64,000 bases of DNA from Planococcus sp. APC 4015 (GTDB lineage Bacteria; Actinomycetota; Actinomycetes; Actinomycetales; Microbacteriaceae): positions 1 to 64,000 of the forward strand of contig JASDDH010000007.1 of assembly GCA_030407505.1 (NCBI GenBank), given 5' to 3'. The translations under genes and the position numbers were made by a program. Below the pieces are notes generated by a model, which searched no databases, was not told where the DNA came from, and saw only the letters and a program-made list of their open reading frames with translations. This document shows positions 43,041 to 51,772 of the stretch, one piece after another (positions within the stretch are counted from its first letter, which is position 1; each line of letters begins with the position of its first letter).

Positions 43041-43394
43041 GTGAGGGAATCACTAACGCTGAATGATCAGCTGCTAATCGATGCGGGCTTCGAGTTTCTG
43101 ACCGCGGAACAGGCGAGCCTCGCGCTCGGAGCAATTTTCGAGGCGCTCGAACACAGGGTTGGAACCGAGCTGTCCAGGGATCTCAGTGATGCTCAGCTGC
43201 GAGCCTTCGAACAGTTAATTGACGCCGACGACGATCCCGGGGCAACGCGTTGGCTGGAGGTCAACCGCCCGCGCTACCGCGAGATCGTGGCGGCCGAGTT
43301 GGATGCAGTCGTCCGACGCCTGGCCGCGGCCCGAGCCGTTCGAGCCGACGAGATTTCGTCTCTTACCTATGGGGACGAGAAGCGCGATGCCTAG
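43041..43394 (+). CDS. Small DUF5663-like protein, first gene of the RADAR operon
   Basis: 117 residues, GTG start. An all-helical acidic protein whose core (FLTAEQASLALGAIFEALEH, RVGTELSRDLSDAQLRAFEQ, DDDPGATRWLEVNRPRYREI) matches the small helical family I know as DUF5663, mostly reported from Patescibacteria; the match is from memory. It overlaps rdrA by 8 bp, so it is co-translated with it. RADAR loci often carry small accessory genes, but I do not know this one as such. It may bind or regulate RdrA. Confidence 0.65.
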   Translation: MRESLTLNDQLLIDAGFEFLTAEQASLALGAIFEALEHRVGTELSRDLSDAQLRAFEQLIDADDDPGATRWLEVNRPRYREIVAAELDAVVRRLAAARAVRADEISSLTYGDEKRDA

Positions 43395-45717
43395 ACATGC
43401 AGCCAGTCTGCTCATCTCGGACCCGAGTCTCACGCCTCCCGATGTAGTTGAGAACGTAGGCGCGATCCTCGACCTCGTTCAATCGTTGTCGCAAGTTGAC
43501 GCGGAGATGCCTTCGGTATCGCCCGAAGTAGCGACCTTCCTGGAAAATTCTTCTCTTGAAGGGGAAGGGATGATCTCGATCGTCGGTGCGCGAGGATCAG
43601 GCAAGACGACTCTGCTTGCTGCGGCCTGTGTCGAATTACTGACAACTCACAGCGCCATAGTGCTGCCAATCATTCGACCTGAAAACTTCCGGGCAACGGA
43701 CTCGCTGACGACAATCGTGGTGTCTAGCCTCGCAGACCTGCTCACAGATGCACTGAAGGAGCGGGGTCCCTCTAAACGTCGTGAGAGTGCGGATCTAGAG
43801 CTCGATGCACACAAGACTTTAAGGGCAGCAGCACTCTCTACCTCCGCGCTCGGATTGAGCCTGGCTCAGAAATCGGAGTCACTATCGCAATACGCCCTGG
43901 ACGTGCTGGGCGTCATCCAATCGCGAGAAGAACTCATCCCGTCGCTACGAACCCTTGTGCGGCATATTCGACGTGAGTTGGGCAGGGATGGCGACCAGCC
44001 GATCATCATTCCACTTGACGATGCCGACCTAATTCCCGGGCGCTCGGCAGAGGTCTTGTCAGAGCTGCGGCTTCTGTCCGCTGTAGACGGGTTGATTCCG
44101 ATCGTGACACTCCACAGGGATGACCTCCAACGTCATGTCGAAGCTGATCTGTCGCGGGAGTACGGCGCCGGAGCAACTACCGACGCAATTGTTACGCTCG
44201 CTCGCCAACAGATTGACAAGACGCTTCGCCCAGCGCAGACGATCGAGCCCAGCATAGTTCCGGCACATCTGCGAGCGACGTTCGTGCCCATCGGCCACGC
44301 TATGTCGGTGTTTGAGCTCCTCTCCAAAGTCTTGGTTCATTTGGATCGCGGCGGCAAATCGGCGGAACACGTTCTGAACTGGATACGGTCGGCGCCGGAG
44401 GCCCGCTCTAGGACCAATGTTCACGGAGCTGCGTGGCTTCCTGAGACACCTCGCCAGCTCGAAACACTGTGGCGAGTGCTGCACCAACTTGAGCAGTCAC
44501 TCGCGTTGACTTCACCGACGGCAAGCACATGGCTCAAGCACTTCGTGGAACTAGTTGGGTCCGGATCCCCCGGCCTTTTCCGAATGACTTTTGACGTGAT
44601 CGAAATGACCTTCGAGACGGGGAGACTGTCTGCCGTCGATGCCGTGACGGGTTGGACAAACGTCGAGCTCTACAGCGATCCGCAAGTGAACCGGCGAGCT
44701 CGTATAGCCGCCCCATTTGCTCGGATTGACTTTCGCCCCTTTCTTGAGCCGCTCCTCGATCACAGCGACGATGACGATAAGGCGGCCGGGTCCCCTCGGC
44801 GAAAGGTGAACTCGTTCGCCACCAGCTCGATACTGATGATTCACAGCATCTTCCAGCTCGCCGCATTCGACGGGCACAGACCCGGTGCGCCAGGGACGTT
44901 TCAGGGATTTGACTACTGGCCGTTGCAGTCCGTCCGGCTCCTTAGCGAGACGACCGATAACAGGTTTTTCACGATGCCAGTTACTAAAGGTGCCGTATTG
45001 TTCGAAAGGTCTCGAACCACGTGGAATCACCTTACGCGTGGACTTGTCCTCTCCGGAGGAGCCAAACCGGAAGTGCTTGTTGAGGCGTACGTTTCGGCAG
45101 TCGCGGATGTTTGGTTAGGCGGGAAGTCTCTTCCCGAGCAGGCCACAACTCTGAAAGAGTCAATGTCGAGAATCACGGATCGCTACGTAGCAATCAGTGA
45201 TGCACTTGGCAGGCCCGCAGATTTCTTTGCCAACTACTCTGCCGAATTGGCATACTGCCGCTGGTATGAGAGTCAGTTGCCATACGTTTTTCACGACCTG
45301 CTACTGCCCGAGGACACAGTTGAGGACGTCGTCAGCATCTGGTACGCGGCTGTCATGCGCAACGAGCTGGATGGTGCTGCGGACGAGATTCGAAACGAAT
45401 TGCGGGACGCCCTCCGAACGAGGATCGAGAAATCTGTTTCAGAGACCAATCGCGCGACACAAAGTGGGACCTGGTTTTACGGTTACCGGGCCTTACTCCA
45501 GGTCGTCGATCCAGAGCTGTCGAATTCTGTCTCGCACCACCGCGAGAAGTATCAAACACTTCGACGCAAAGCTGCTCTCGGCAGAAGCCTGGCTAGCAGT
45601 GCTGTCACGAAGGACGTCAATGGCTCTATTCGATGGTCTGAAAACGTGCCATCGGCCGCAGGGGATTTCGAGCTGGAACTTATTCTGCAAACGGCAGACC
45701 GACTTCGTGAGGCGTAG
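43387..45717 (+). CDS. rdrA: RADAR system ATPase RdrA
   Basis: 776 residues from ATG 43387 (MPRHAASLLISDPSLTPPDV); the longer frame to 43219 lies on the upstream gene and is composition-biased. P-loop MISIVGARGSGKTTLLAAAC (Lys73) near the N-terminus and Walker B IIIPLDDADLI (Asp211-Asp212) place it in the KAP/STAND-like ATPase group used by RdrA. The long C-terminal part (ATSSILMIHSIFQLAAF, NRFFTMPVTKGAVLFERSRT) is unrecognised by motif. RdrA forms a ring that joins the RdrB deaminase shell and activates it on phage infection. Identification rests on pairing with rdrB. Less GC-rich than the flanking core genes. Confidence 0.85.
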   Translation: MPRHAASLLISDPSLTPPDVVENVGAILDLVQSLSQVDAEMPSVSPEVATFLENSSLEGEGMISIVGARGSGKTTLLAAACVELLTTHSAIVLPIIRPENFRATDSLTTIVVSSLADLLTDALKERGPSKRRESADLELDAHKTLRAAALSTSALGLSLAQKSESLSQYALDVLGVIQSREELIPSLRTLVRHIRRELGRDGDQPIIIPLDDADLIPGRSAEVLSELRLLSAVDGLIPIVTLHRDDLQRHVEADLSREYGAGATTDAIVTLARQQIDKTLRPAQTIEPSIVPAHLRATFVPIGHAMSVFELLSKVLVHLDRGGKSAEHVLNWIRSAPEARSRTNVHGAAWLPETPRQLETLWRVLHQLEQSLALTSPTASTWLKHFVELVGSGSPGLFRMTFDVIEMTFETGRLSAVDAVTGWTNVELYSDPQVNRRARIAAPFARIDFRPFLEPLLDHSDDDDKAAGSPRRKVNSFATSSILMIHSIFQLAAFDGHRPGAPGTFQGFDYWPLQSVRLLSETTDNRFFTMPVTKGAVLFERSRTTWNHLTRGLVLSGGAKPEVLVEAYVSAVADVWLGGKSLPEQATTLKESMSRITDRYVAISDALGRPADFFANYSAELAYCRWYESQLPYVFHDLLLPEDTVEDVVSIWYAAVMRNELDGAADEIRNELRDALRTRIEKSVSETNRATQSGTWFYGYRALLQVVDPELSNSVSHHREKYQTLRRKAALGRSLASSAVTKDVNGSIRWSENVPSAAGDFELELILQTADRLREA

Positions 45718-45720
45718 ACA

Positions 45721-47979
45721 TTGAGATCCGAGGCAGCCGCATTTCTGGTGGCCAACTCACTTGGCAGAGCCTCTACCTTGGGACACTCCCTGTTCGAGCT
45801 CGCATCGGGCGGGCTGCTTTGGGGGCTAAGCGGACAGGATCTCCAGCGAGCCGCGCAGGAAACCGCGCGAGAGCTGAAGCGAACGGGGGGACCGCTCGCG
45901 CACTCTCCCGATCTTCCACAAACGATTCTGAGCCTGCTGGGTGATGCGAATTTCAGCTTGGTGGAGACCATTCAAGTCGCAAGCGATGCGGATCCGATGA
46001 CGGTGGCTCACGTATTTCCTTCCGCACTGCTTTCGGCACGCCTTGAGCGTCCGTTGACAGAAACAACCCCCAAGTTTGCGGACGCGCACATGCATTCTGG
46101 CGCAACACTGTCCCTTGAAGCTCTATTGGAACTTGGCCTTTCCGCCGACGCTGAGTTTCCGAAGGAATTGCGTGATGTCGTAACTTACGACAGGTTTGGG
46201 CAGCAGTTCTCCCTGGGGGCGATCTTTGTTGCGACAGTTCGCGTCCTCCAGTACAGACTCGCTGAACGAGTTGAAGGCGCGACGTCGGTCTCGCCCGTTA
46301 TTCGTGCAGCGATAGCCCGTGACGCTTTTTGGCGCGAGGTCAACTTCGTAGCAGGGGGCGCACCCGACGGCAAGCTAGACGAGGACGCAGTCACTTGGGA
46401 GGATCTTGCGAGTCGACCATCGGGGATCCAGCAACTACCTGTCGATGTCACGCTCGAGATTCGGGCTTTACTTGACGACTTGTTCTCACACGGAGCGCAT
46501 GCGCGAGTCGCGCTCGGATTTGTCCAGGCCCTCCTGTTGATCAACGGATTCCTGCGCTCCGATCACGGGGAGGGCCTGAGTGCGTTCGTTGCTCGGTTTG
46601 CGCGGGTGAGCTCGTTCCGCAAAATTGCGTCAGGAGCCCAACGGGAGAGGACGCTTGCAAGGGCCGTGGAGGACGTTTTTGGCGGGGGCGTGTTGGCCGC
46701 CGAGTTTCGCAAGACGGTCGACGAAGACGCTGGACGGAATCTGCAGGCAGAAGTGCTCAACGAGTTGACTGACCACCTCGTCGCTTTTGCGTCGAGCGGC
46801 TCGTTCGAGGTGCATCCGCGCGGTGTTGCTATGCCGGTGTCATACAGGCGAAGCGTACGCGCGCCAGTGCCTAGCGACCCGGAGTCGATAGGGTTGATCC
46901 ACCCGATTGATCAACATCTCGCGCTCGCCCGCACTATCGCGGACATAGTTGAGCGATGGCCGAATCTCGGTCCCTTAATTGGGGCCGTCGACGTCGTCGG
47001 CAATGAGCTAGATGAGCCAAATTGGGCGTATGTACCGGTGCTTGACGAGTTGTGCGGTCGAGTAGGCGAACGGCTCGTTCGGACGAGTCATGCTGGCGAG
47101 CACTTCATGTGGCCGATTCAGGGGATAAGAAGTGTAGGTGAGCTCATCCGCCCAAGCCGCGTTGTAGATCGGATCGGCCACGCGCTCGCTTTGGACCCGA
47201 CGTGCGCTGATTTCATTACTGGTGCTGCCAAACCGGTGTATGACGCGCGGAGTGTGCTTGATGACGTTTGCTGGCTTGTAGGGGTCGGTCACGCCAACGA
47301 CGATGTCGTCGCGTTTGCGCATCGACTTCTGGGTTGGCTCGGAATGCAGGAACGAGGGCTCGGCCTGGTCGACTTTGTTGCAGCATGGGAAGCGCGGCGC
47401 ACCGTCGGCGGAATGTCTGAGTATCTCGGTTTCGGCACCGGCGAGTCATTCACGCCCCCCTTAGAAATTCAGCTCGCGTACGCACGTAGCCTCAGTGGAC
47501 CGGCGCTCGCTCTGACACTCATGCTCTACCAGGGCAGAGCGCCGGGATTTGAGGCGATGGACAAACCGCTTCCATCGGGGCTTGCCGCGGAGTACGGGCG
47601 TATCAACGACACGCTCAGTCCGATACTTGCTGACGCGGTGGTGGGTTGGGTGGTCGAAGAAGGCATCGTCATTGAGGCTTGCCCAACGTCAAACTTGACG
47701 CTCGCTGGTTTACCCCGCCCGAAATACCTCCCGATTGGCGGATGGCTGTCGCGAGGCGTCGTCGTGACAGTTAGCTCCGATGATCCGACCCACTTTTCGA
47801 CGCGCATTGAGGACGAGCTGGAAGTGTTGAGGCCCATACTCAGCTCTTCAGATCTTTCTGCGGTCGTGAAGAGTTCGCTGCACTATTGCTGTCAGCTAGG
47901 GGGGCAATACGACGGGGAACAAATGCGCCGATTAGCATCTGCTGCGACAGAAGGTGCATGGGCCTCCGTCGCCGTCTGA
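45721..47979 (+). CDS. rdrB: RADAR system adenosine deaminase RdrB
   Basis: 752 residues from TTG 45721, 3 bp after rdrA; the Shine-Dalgarno is weak and no better start precedes the conserved sequence. Every adenosine-deaminase active-site motif is present: FADAHMHSG (metal ligands His123, His125), RTSHAGEHF (His457, Glu460), DRIGHALAL (His487) and VSSDDPTHF (Asp687, Asp688). Large inserts between motifs are typical of RdrB compared with ~340-aa metabolic deaminases. RADAR deaminates adenine nucleotides or RNA adenosine after infection and halts the cell. A catalytically intact enzyme is expected. Confidence 0.9.
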   Translation: MRSEAAAFLVANSLGRASTLGHSLFELASGGLLWGLSGQDLQRAAQETARELKRTGGPLAHSPDLPQTILSLLGDANFSLVETIQVASDADPMTVAHVFPSALLSARLERPLTETTPKFADAHMHSGATLSLEALLELGLSADAEFPKELRDVVTYDRFGQQFSLGAIFVATVRVLQYRLAERVEGATSVSPVIRAAIARDAFWREVNFVAGGAPDGKLDEDAVTWEDLASRPSGIQQLPVDVTLEIRALLDDLFSHGAHARVALGFVQALLLINGFLRSDHGEGLSAFVARFARVSSFRKIASGAQRERTLARAVEDVFGGGVLAAEFRKTVDEDAGRNLQAEVLNELTDHLVAFASSGSFEVHPRGVAMPVSYRRSVRAPVPSDPESIGLIHPIDQHLALARTIADIVERWPNLGPLIGAVDVVGNELDEPNWAYVPVLDELCGRVGERLVRTSHAGEHFMWPIQGIRSVGELIRPSRVVDRIGHALALDPTCADFITGAAKPVYDARSVLDDVCWLVGVGHANDDVVAFAHRLLGWLGMQERGLGLVDFVAAWEARRTVGGMSEYLGFGTGESFTPPLEIQLAYARSLSGPALALTLMLYQGRAPGFEAMDKPLPSGLAAEYGRINDTLSPILADAVVGWVVEEGIVIEACPTSNLTLAGLPRPKYLPIGGWLSRGVVVTVSSDDPTHFSTRIEDELEVLRPILSSSDLSAVVKSSLHYCCQLGGQYDGEQMRRLASAATEGAWASVAV

Positions 47980-48628
47980 GATCGTCCAAGCCTGCAGTCG
48001 GGACGAACAAACGCTCGTATCTTGGAGGGCGAATTGCTCGTCAGCCCGCTCGTTCGAGGGAGTCCGCGTCAGCGGAGTAGACCTGACATGTTCAGGGTGC
48101 AGGCCACATTTGACAGGCTCTGGTCGGGACATTGCTGATCTTCCACGGCACCATCTGAGGCGTGCGGTTTGCGCAAGAGGCATGACTCGCCGACCGAGTC
48201 GGATGCTGATTTTGGTCGCTCGGGAGACCGTCGAGATCGGGCTCCCTGCGGTCGCGCCGTCGGTGATGGCGGCGCGGTCACGCACATTGTCTAGCAGCTT
48301 GGCGTGGCGCACCAAACAGTCGCCCCAAGCCAGTCCCGATCTCGGATCCAGATCGGGCAACATACTTTTTCGAATGTATCGTCGTACGTTAGTGCTATGC
48401 AAAGTGCTCATTCGGGGCATGCCCAGTGGGGTGATTCCGTGGCTCTGAACAACTCGCCCTGCATACCTCCAATGAACGTTCTGTCCGTGGCATCTCCACC
48501 GCGCTTTGCCCGCAAACAGTCTGCCGGGGCCTGCGTTTAGCCGTTGCGGTGAGGTCCCAGCCTTCACAAACGCCTGAAACTGAGGTTCTTGCAGTTCTAG
48601 CCTCTAGCGCGCGTTGTGCTCACTCGAA

Positions 48629-48646
48629 TTCGAGTCCCTCCAGGGG
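48629..48646 (+). repeat. Attachment site copy attR
   Basis: Exact copy of the 18-bp tRNA-Arg 3' segment TTCGAGTCCCTCCAGGGG; the following bases TAC differ from CAC in the tRNA at one position. No D-arm or anticodon arm precedes it, so it is not a tRNA gene. It marks the right end of the island. Confidence 0.82.
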
Positions 48647-48929
48647 TACCTCGACGTTTCAACCATTGGCAGATGTTCGACGTTTGGTCGGACCACCTGC
48701 ATCCACAACGGGTATTGCCCGCGTTTGCTCTCAATGAGACGTCAAGATCGCGTGGCACCTGTCCATCGAGTGAAACGCTCGCTCCCCAGCCCGCAGGGGA
48801 CCCTCACAGCGACTGATTGTGCTCCCCCCGCACCCCGGCACTGAGGTACCTGTCGGAACGGCAACTCTCCCTTGCTGTCAAGCCCCGGGCAAAGGAGGCG
48901 GAACGCGACCACCTTCCTCTGAGCCCTGC

Positions 48930-48935
48930 TAACGT
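48930..48935 (+). promoter_or_regulatory. Candidate -10 hexamer TAACGT of the envelope operon
   Basis: TAACGT ends 7 nt before ATG 48943 and no Shine-Dalgarno sequence is seen, so the operon mRNA may be leaderless. Confidence 0.4.
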
Positions 48936-48942
48936 CCGATAG

Positions 48943-49704
48943 ATGACTGCCGCACCCGGCCGGATCACCGTCGATTCCGGCGCATCCGATGTGCGTGCGC
49001 CGGCCGGTGCGGTCCGGCGCTTCGTCATCCTCAGTATCCTGAGCGTCGTCGTCATGCTCTTCGCGGCCATCCTTCTCGGTCTCCCCGCGCTCGCCGTGGC
49101 CCTCGCGGCCGGCGGCCTTGCGACTGCTCTCATCGTTTTCACGGTGCTCTTCAGCCGCGGGCATCCGCACGCGCGGTTGGGTGCGGCGAACGCGGTCACA
49201 TTGCTGCGTTTGACGATCGTCTGCGTCCTGCTGAGCATGCTGCTCGCCGGAGGCGGCAGCGCCGCAGTCGTGATCCCACTCAGCATCATCGCGCTCAGTC
49301 TCGACGGCGTGGACGGTGCGCTTGCCCGACGCCAGAAGCTCGAATCCCGCTTCGGTGCCGCGTTCGACATGGAAGTCGACTCGGCATTCGCGCTGGTGCT
49401 GTCGATCTTGGCCGCGCTCGGGCCCGCGGGACCAGCCGCACTGCTTCTCGGGCTGCCACGCTATCTTTTCGGCGTCGCCGGGGTGGCCCTGCCGTGGTTG
49501 AACGGACCGCTCGCGCCGCGCTTCAGCCGCAAGGTGATCTGCGTCATCCAGCTGATCGTCCTGATCGTCCTGCAACTGCCCTTCCTCGAGGCGTGGTCTG
49601 CGTTGACCCTCGTCGCGGCGACCGTCGGCCTGCTCGCCTGGTCGTTCGGCCTCGACATCGTCAGCCTCTTTCGAGCACGAGCACGAGCGCGATCGGACGC
49701 GTGA
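48943..49704 (+). CDS. CDP-alcohol phosphatidyltransferase family membrane protein
   Basis: 253 residues with about six hydrophobic helices. The CDP-alcohol phosphotransferase signature D-x2-D-G-x2-A-R-x8-G-x3-D-x3-D is complete in LDGVDGALARRQKL...RFGAAFDMEVDS. It would move a phospho-alcohol from a CDP-lipid (or a CDP-alcohol onto a lipid) at the cytoplasmic membrane; the acceptor is unknown. First gene of a seven-gene unit with overlapping starts and stops (TGATG to the next gene), and the first core gene after the island. Confidence 0.92.
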   Translation: MTAAPGRITVDSGASDVRAPAGAVRRFVILSILSVVVMLFAAILLGLPALAVALAAGGLATALIVFTVLFSRGHPHARLGAANAVTLLRLTIVCVLLSMLLAGGGSAAVVIPLSIIALSLDGVDGALARRQKLESRFGAAFDMEVDSAFALVLSILAALGPAGPAALLLGLPRYLFGVAGVALPWLNGPLAPRFSRKVICVIQLIVLIVLQLPFLEAWSALTLVAATVGLLAWSFGLDIVSLFRARARARSDA

Positions 49705-50774
49705 TGCCGAAGGAACGCCGGCGGGATCACACGCGTGCCGACCGGATGCGTCGCGTGGTACTCCGCGTGACGCAGTCCGTCGTGGCCCTCGGCCTGCTCG
49801 TGCTGGTGTGGCGTCTGGCAGGGCCTGACGCGATCGGCATGCTGGCCACTGCGAACCCGGGATGGCTGATGCTCGCGGGTGTGCTCCTGCTCGCTCACAC
49901 GGTGTTCGCCGCCCTGCGCTGGCGAGTCACGGCCGCTCCCTTGGGGATCGACCTCACCCGTAGGCAGGCGATCACCGAGTATTTCCTGGCGCAGCTGGTC
50001 AACACGACTCTTCCCGGAGGCGTCGTCGGTGACGCGGGACGAGCCGCACGATCGCGTCACCATTCCGGACTCGGTGCCGCCGCCGGTGCCGTCGCGATGG
50101 AACGCACGATCGGACAGCTCTCGCTGTTCGTCGTCCTCGGCGCCGCCTTCGTCATCACGCTGGTGCTCCCGACCGGCATCGTCTGGCCGACGGGGATCGC
50201 CGTCACCGTCGCGAGCGTGCTCGTCGCGGTCTCGGTCGCGGTGCTCGCGCTCGCCGTCGCCGCGCGGCGCGCTCAGCCCCGCCCCGGCGGGCGAACGGCC
50301 CGCTTGCTCGACGGGCTTCGCCGCACCCTCGTCGCGACCGACGTGCTGCGGGCGCAGGTCGCGCTGAGCGCGGCAACGACCGCGTGCATTCTGGGTGCGT
50401 TCGCCTGCTGCATCGCCGCCGTGGGCGGGACGATATCGATCGTGGCCGTCGCCGCCGTCGTCCCGCTGGTTCTGCTTGCGATGCTGCTGCCGTTGTCGAT
50501 CGGCGGGTGGGGCGTGCGCGAGGGCGCCGCGGTCGCACTCCTGCCGATCGCGGGCGTCGCGGCTGCGGAAGCGCTCGCCGCGAGTGTGGCCTTCGGGATC
50601 GTCGCATCGGCCGTCGCACTCCCGGGACTCGTCGCCATCTGGGCCCGTCGACGAGCCCAGGGCGCGGAAATCGTGCCAGGCTCGGAGCACGTCGTGCTGC
50701 AGCATCCGTTTCGGAACGCTCTCCCGGAGGAGTCCCCATCAACGACCGACGAACGTTCTCACGCCGCACCGTGA
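49704..50774 (+). CDS. Lysylphosphatidylglycerol synthase TM-region-like (flippase domain) membrane protein
   Basis: 356 residues from the ATG overlapping the upstream stop by one base. About eight transmembrane helices with family landmarks: LRWRVTAAPLGIDLTRRQAI, EYFLAQLVNTTLPGGVVGDAGR, GAVAMERTIGQL and PLSIGGWGVREGAAVALL. This corresponds to the N-terminal flippase half of MprF/LPG synthases without the synthase half. It likely moves a lipid product of the neighbouring enzymes across the membrane. Confidence 0.88.
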   Translation: MPKERRRDHTRADRMRRVVLRVTQSVVALGLLVLVWRLAGPDAIGMLATANPGWLMLAGVLLLAHTVFAALRWRVTAAPLGIDLTRRQAITEYFLAQLVNTTLPGGVVGDAGRAARSRHHSGLGAAAGAVAMERTIGQLSLFVVLGAAFVITLVLPTGIVWPTGIAVTVASVLVAVSVAVLALAVAARRAQPRPGGRTARLLDGLRRTLVATDVLRAQVALSAATTACILGAFACCIAAVGGTISIVAVAAVVPLVLLAMLLPLSIGGWGVREGAAVALLPIAGVAAAEALAASVAFGIVASAVALPGLVAIWARRRAQGAEIVPGSEHVVLQHPFRNALPEESPSTTDERSHAAP

Positions 50775-51772
50775 TCGGTGCGGGCATCATCGGTGCCGTC
50801 GGCATCGCCGGTGCCGCTTTCGGCATCAGCCGGCTCGATCTGTCCGGCGAGCAGTCCGGCAGCGAGGCGGGAGCCCGAGATGCCGCGTTGCAGCTCTCGT
50901 GGCTGCACTCGGTGCAGTTCGGCGGCAGCTACATCGCGCTCGACCGCGGCTGGTGGGGCGACGGGGGTCTGAACGTCTCGCTCCTGCAGGGCGGACCCAA
51001 CGCCCCGGTGGAGCCTCCGGTCGTCTCGGGCGCCGCCCTGATCGGCATCTCGGCGGCCGACTACACCGCCGCCGCTGTCGCTGAGGGCGCGCCCTTCAAG
51101 ATCCTCGGCGTGGCCATGCAGAAAAACCCGTTCGTGATCGCATCGCTTCCCGAGCGTCCGGTGAACGAACCGGCCGACATGCAGGGGATGCGCATCGGCA
51201 TGGCGGTGGCCAACACCCCGGTGCTCGAGACGCTGTGCGCCCTCAACGACGTGGACATCGATCAGATCGAGATCGTGCCGACCCAGTACTCCGCACAGCC
51301 GCTGCTCGCAGGCGAGGTCGACTGCCTTCTGTGCTGGGAGACCGATCTGCCGGTGGCCATGACGATTCAGGGCATCGAAAGCGTCACGATGCTCATGGCC
51401 GACTTCGGCTACGCGGTGCATTCCCAGACCTATATCGCCACCGACGACAGCCTGGCCCAGCGCCGCGATGACCTCGTCGCGCTCATGGCGGGCGAGGTTC
51501 GCGGGTGGGAGCAGTACCGTGCCGACACGGATGCCGCCGCCCAGCTCACTCTCGAGATGTACCCGGACGCGGGCCTGGACCTCGAGACGCAGAAGCTGCA
51601 GGCGGCTCGTCAAGTGCCGCTCATGTTCTCATCGCTCACCGACGAGTTCGGGTTCGGATGGTGGACCGACGACACGGTCGCCGCCAACATCGAGACCCTC
51701 GCCCTCCTCGGCCAGACCGTCGAACCCGCGCTGTGGGATCGATCGATCCTGGAACAGGTCCATGGCGGGTGA
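50738..51772 (+). CDS. ABC transporter substrate-binding protein (NitT/TauT, NMT1/THI5-like)
   Basis: About 344 residues. The N-terminus reads NDRRTFSRRTVIGAGIIGAV, a twin-arginine type signal. The only codon that could start it is ATC 50738, placed 5 nt after GGAGGAG; the next standard start, GTG 50771 (GTGA overlap with the previous stop), would delete the charged region. The mature protein has the NMT1-like fold: LQLSWLHSVQFGGSYIALDR, GISAADYTAAAVAEGAPFKI, GMRIGMAVANTPVLETLCAL, DCLLCWETDLPVAM. The ligand may be a pyrimidine, thiamine precursor or sulfonate; not determinable here. Confidence 0.85.
   Translation: MNDRRTFSRRTVIGAGIIGAVGIAGAAFGISRLDLSGEQSGSEAGARDAALQLSWLHSVQFGGSYIALDRGWWGDGGLNVSLLQGGPNAPVEPPVVSGAALIGISAADYTAAAVAEGAPFKILGVAMQKNPFVIASLPERPVNEPADMQGMRIGMAVANTPVLETLCALNDVDIDQIEIVPTQYSAQPLLAGEVDCLLCWETDLPVAMTIQGIESVTMLMADFGYAVHSQTYIATDDSLAQRRDDLVALMAGEVRGWEQYRADTDAAAQLTLEMYPDAGLDLETQKLQAARQVPLMFSSLTDEFGFGWWTDDTVAANIETLALLGQTVEPALWDRSILEQVHGG

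Larger units (their letters stand above)
6612..48646. mobile_element. Genomic island (~42 kb) integrated at tRNA-Arg(CCT), defence island
   Basis: TTCGAGTCCCTCCAGGGG, the last 18 bases of the tRNA T-arm and acceptor stem, occurs at 6612-6629 and again at 48629-48646 in the same orientation, with two further matches just outside. Everything between is accessory in character (methylases, six helicase-type proteins, RADAR, hypothetical genes), while both flanks are ordinary core genes. The RADAR end is visibly less GC-rich than the flanks. No tyrosine or serine recombinase gene was found, so the element is probably no longer self-mobile or was moved in trans. Confidence 0.82.
47980..48942. other. 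Gene-poor right end of the island
   Basis: About 960 bp without a convincing gene. Frames of up to ~210 codons exist on both strands (e.g. minus 47932-48567) but overlap each other, have composition unlike neighbours and no recognisable family; they may include decayed remains of an integration gene. The attachment repeat lies at 48629-48646. From 48650 to 48929 I see nothing beyond the promoter of the next gene. Confidence 0.6.

Noticed and set aside
47932..48567. 211-aa minus-strand and 164-aa plus-strand ORFs at the right end of the island
   Set aside because: They overlap each other and the rdrB end, lack ribosome-binding sites and match no family; listed only as a gene-poor stretch.
48629..48646. 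Second tRNA gene
   Set aside because: Only the T-arm/acceptor 3' part is present, with no D-arm, anticodon arm or 5' acceptor strand; it is an attachment-site copy.
49461..50705. 414-aa minus-strand ORF rich in Arg/Glu/Gly
   Set aside because: Antisense to the membrane protein gene at 49704; low-complexity shadow.
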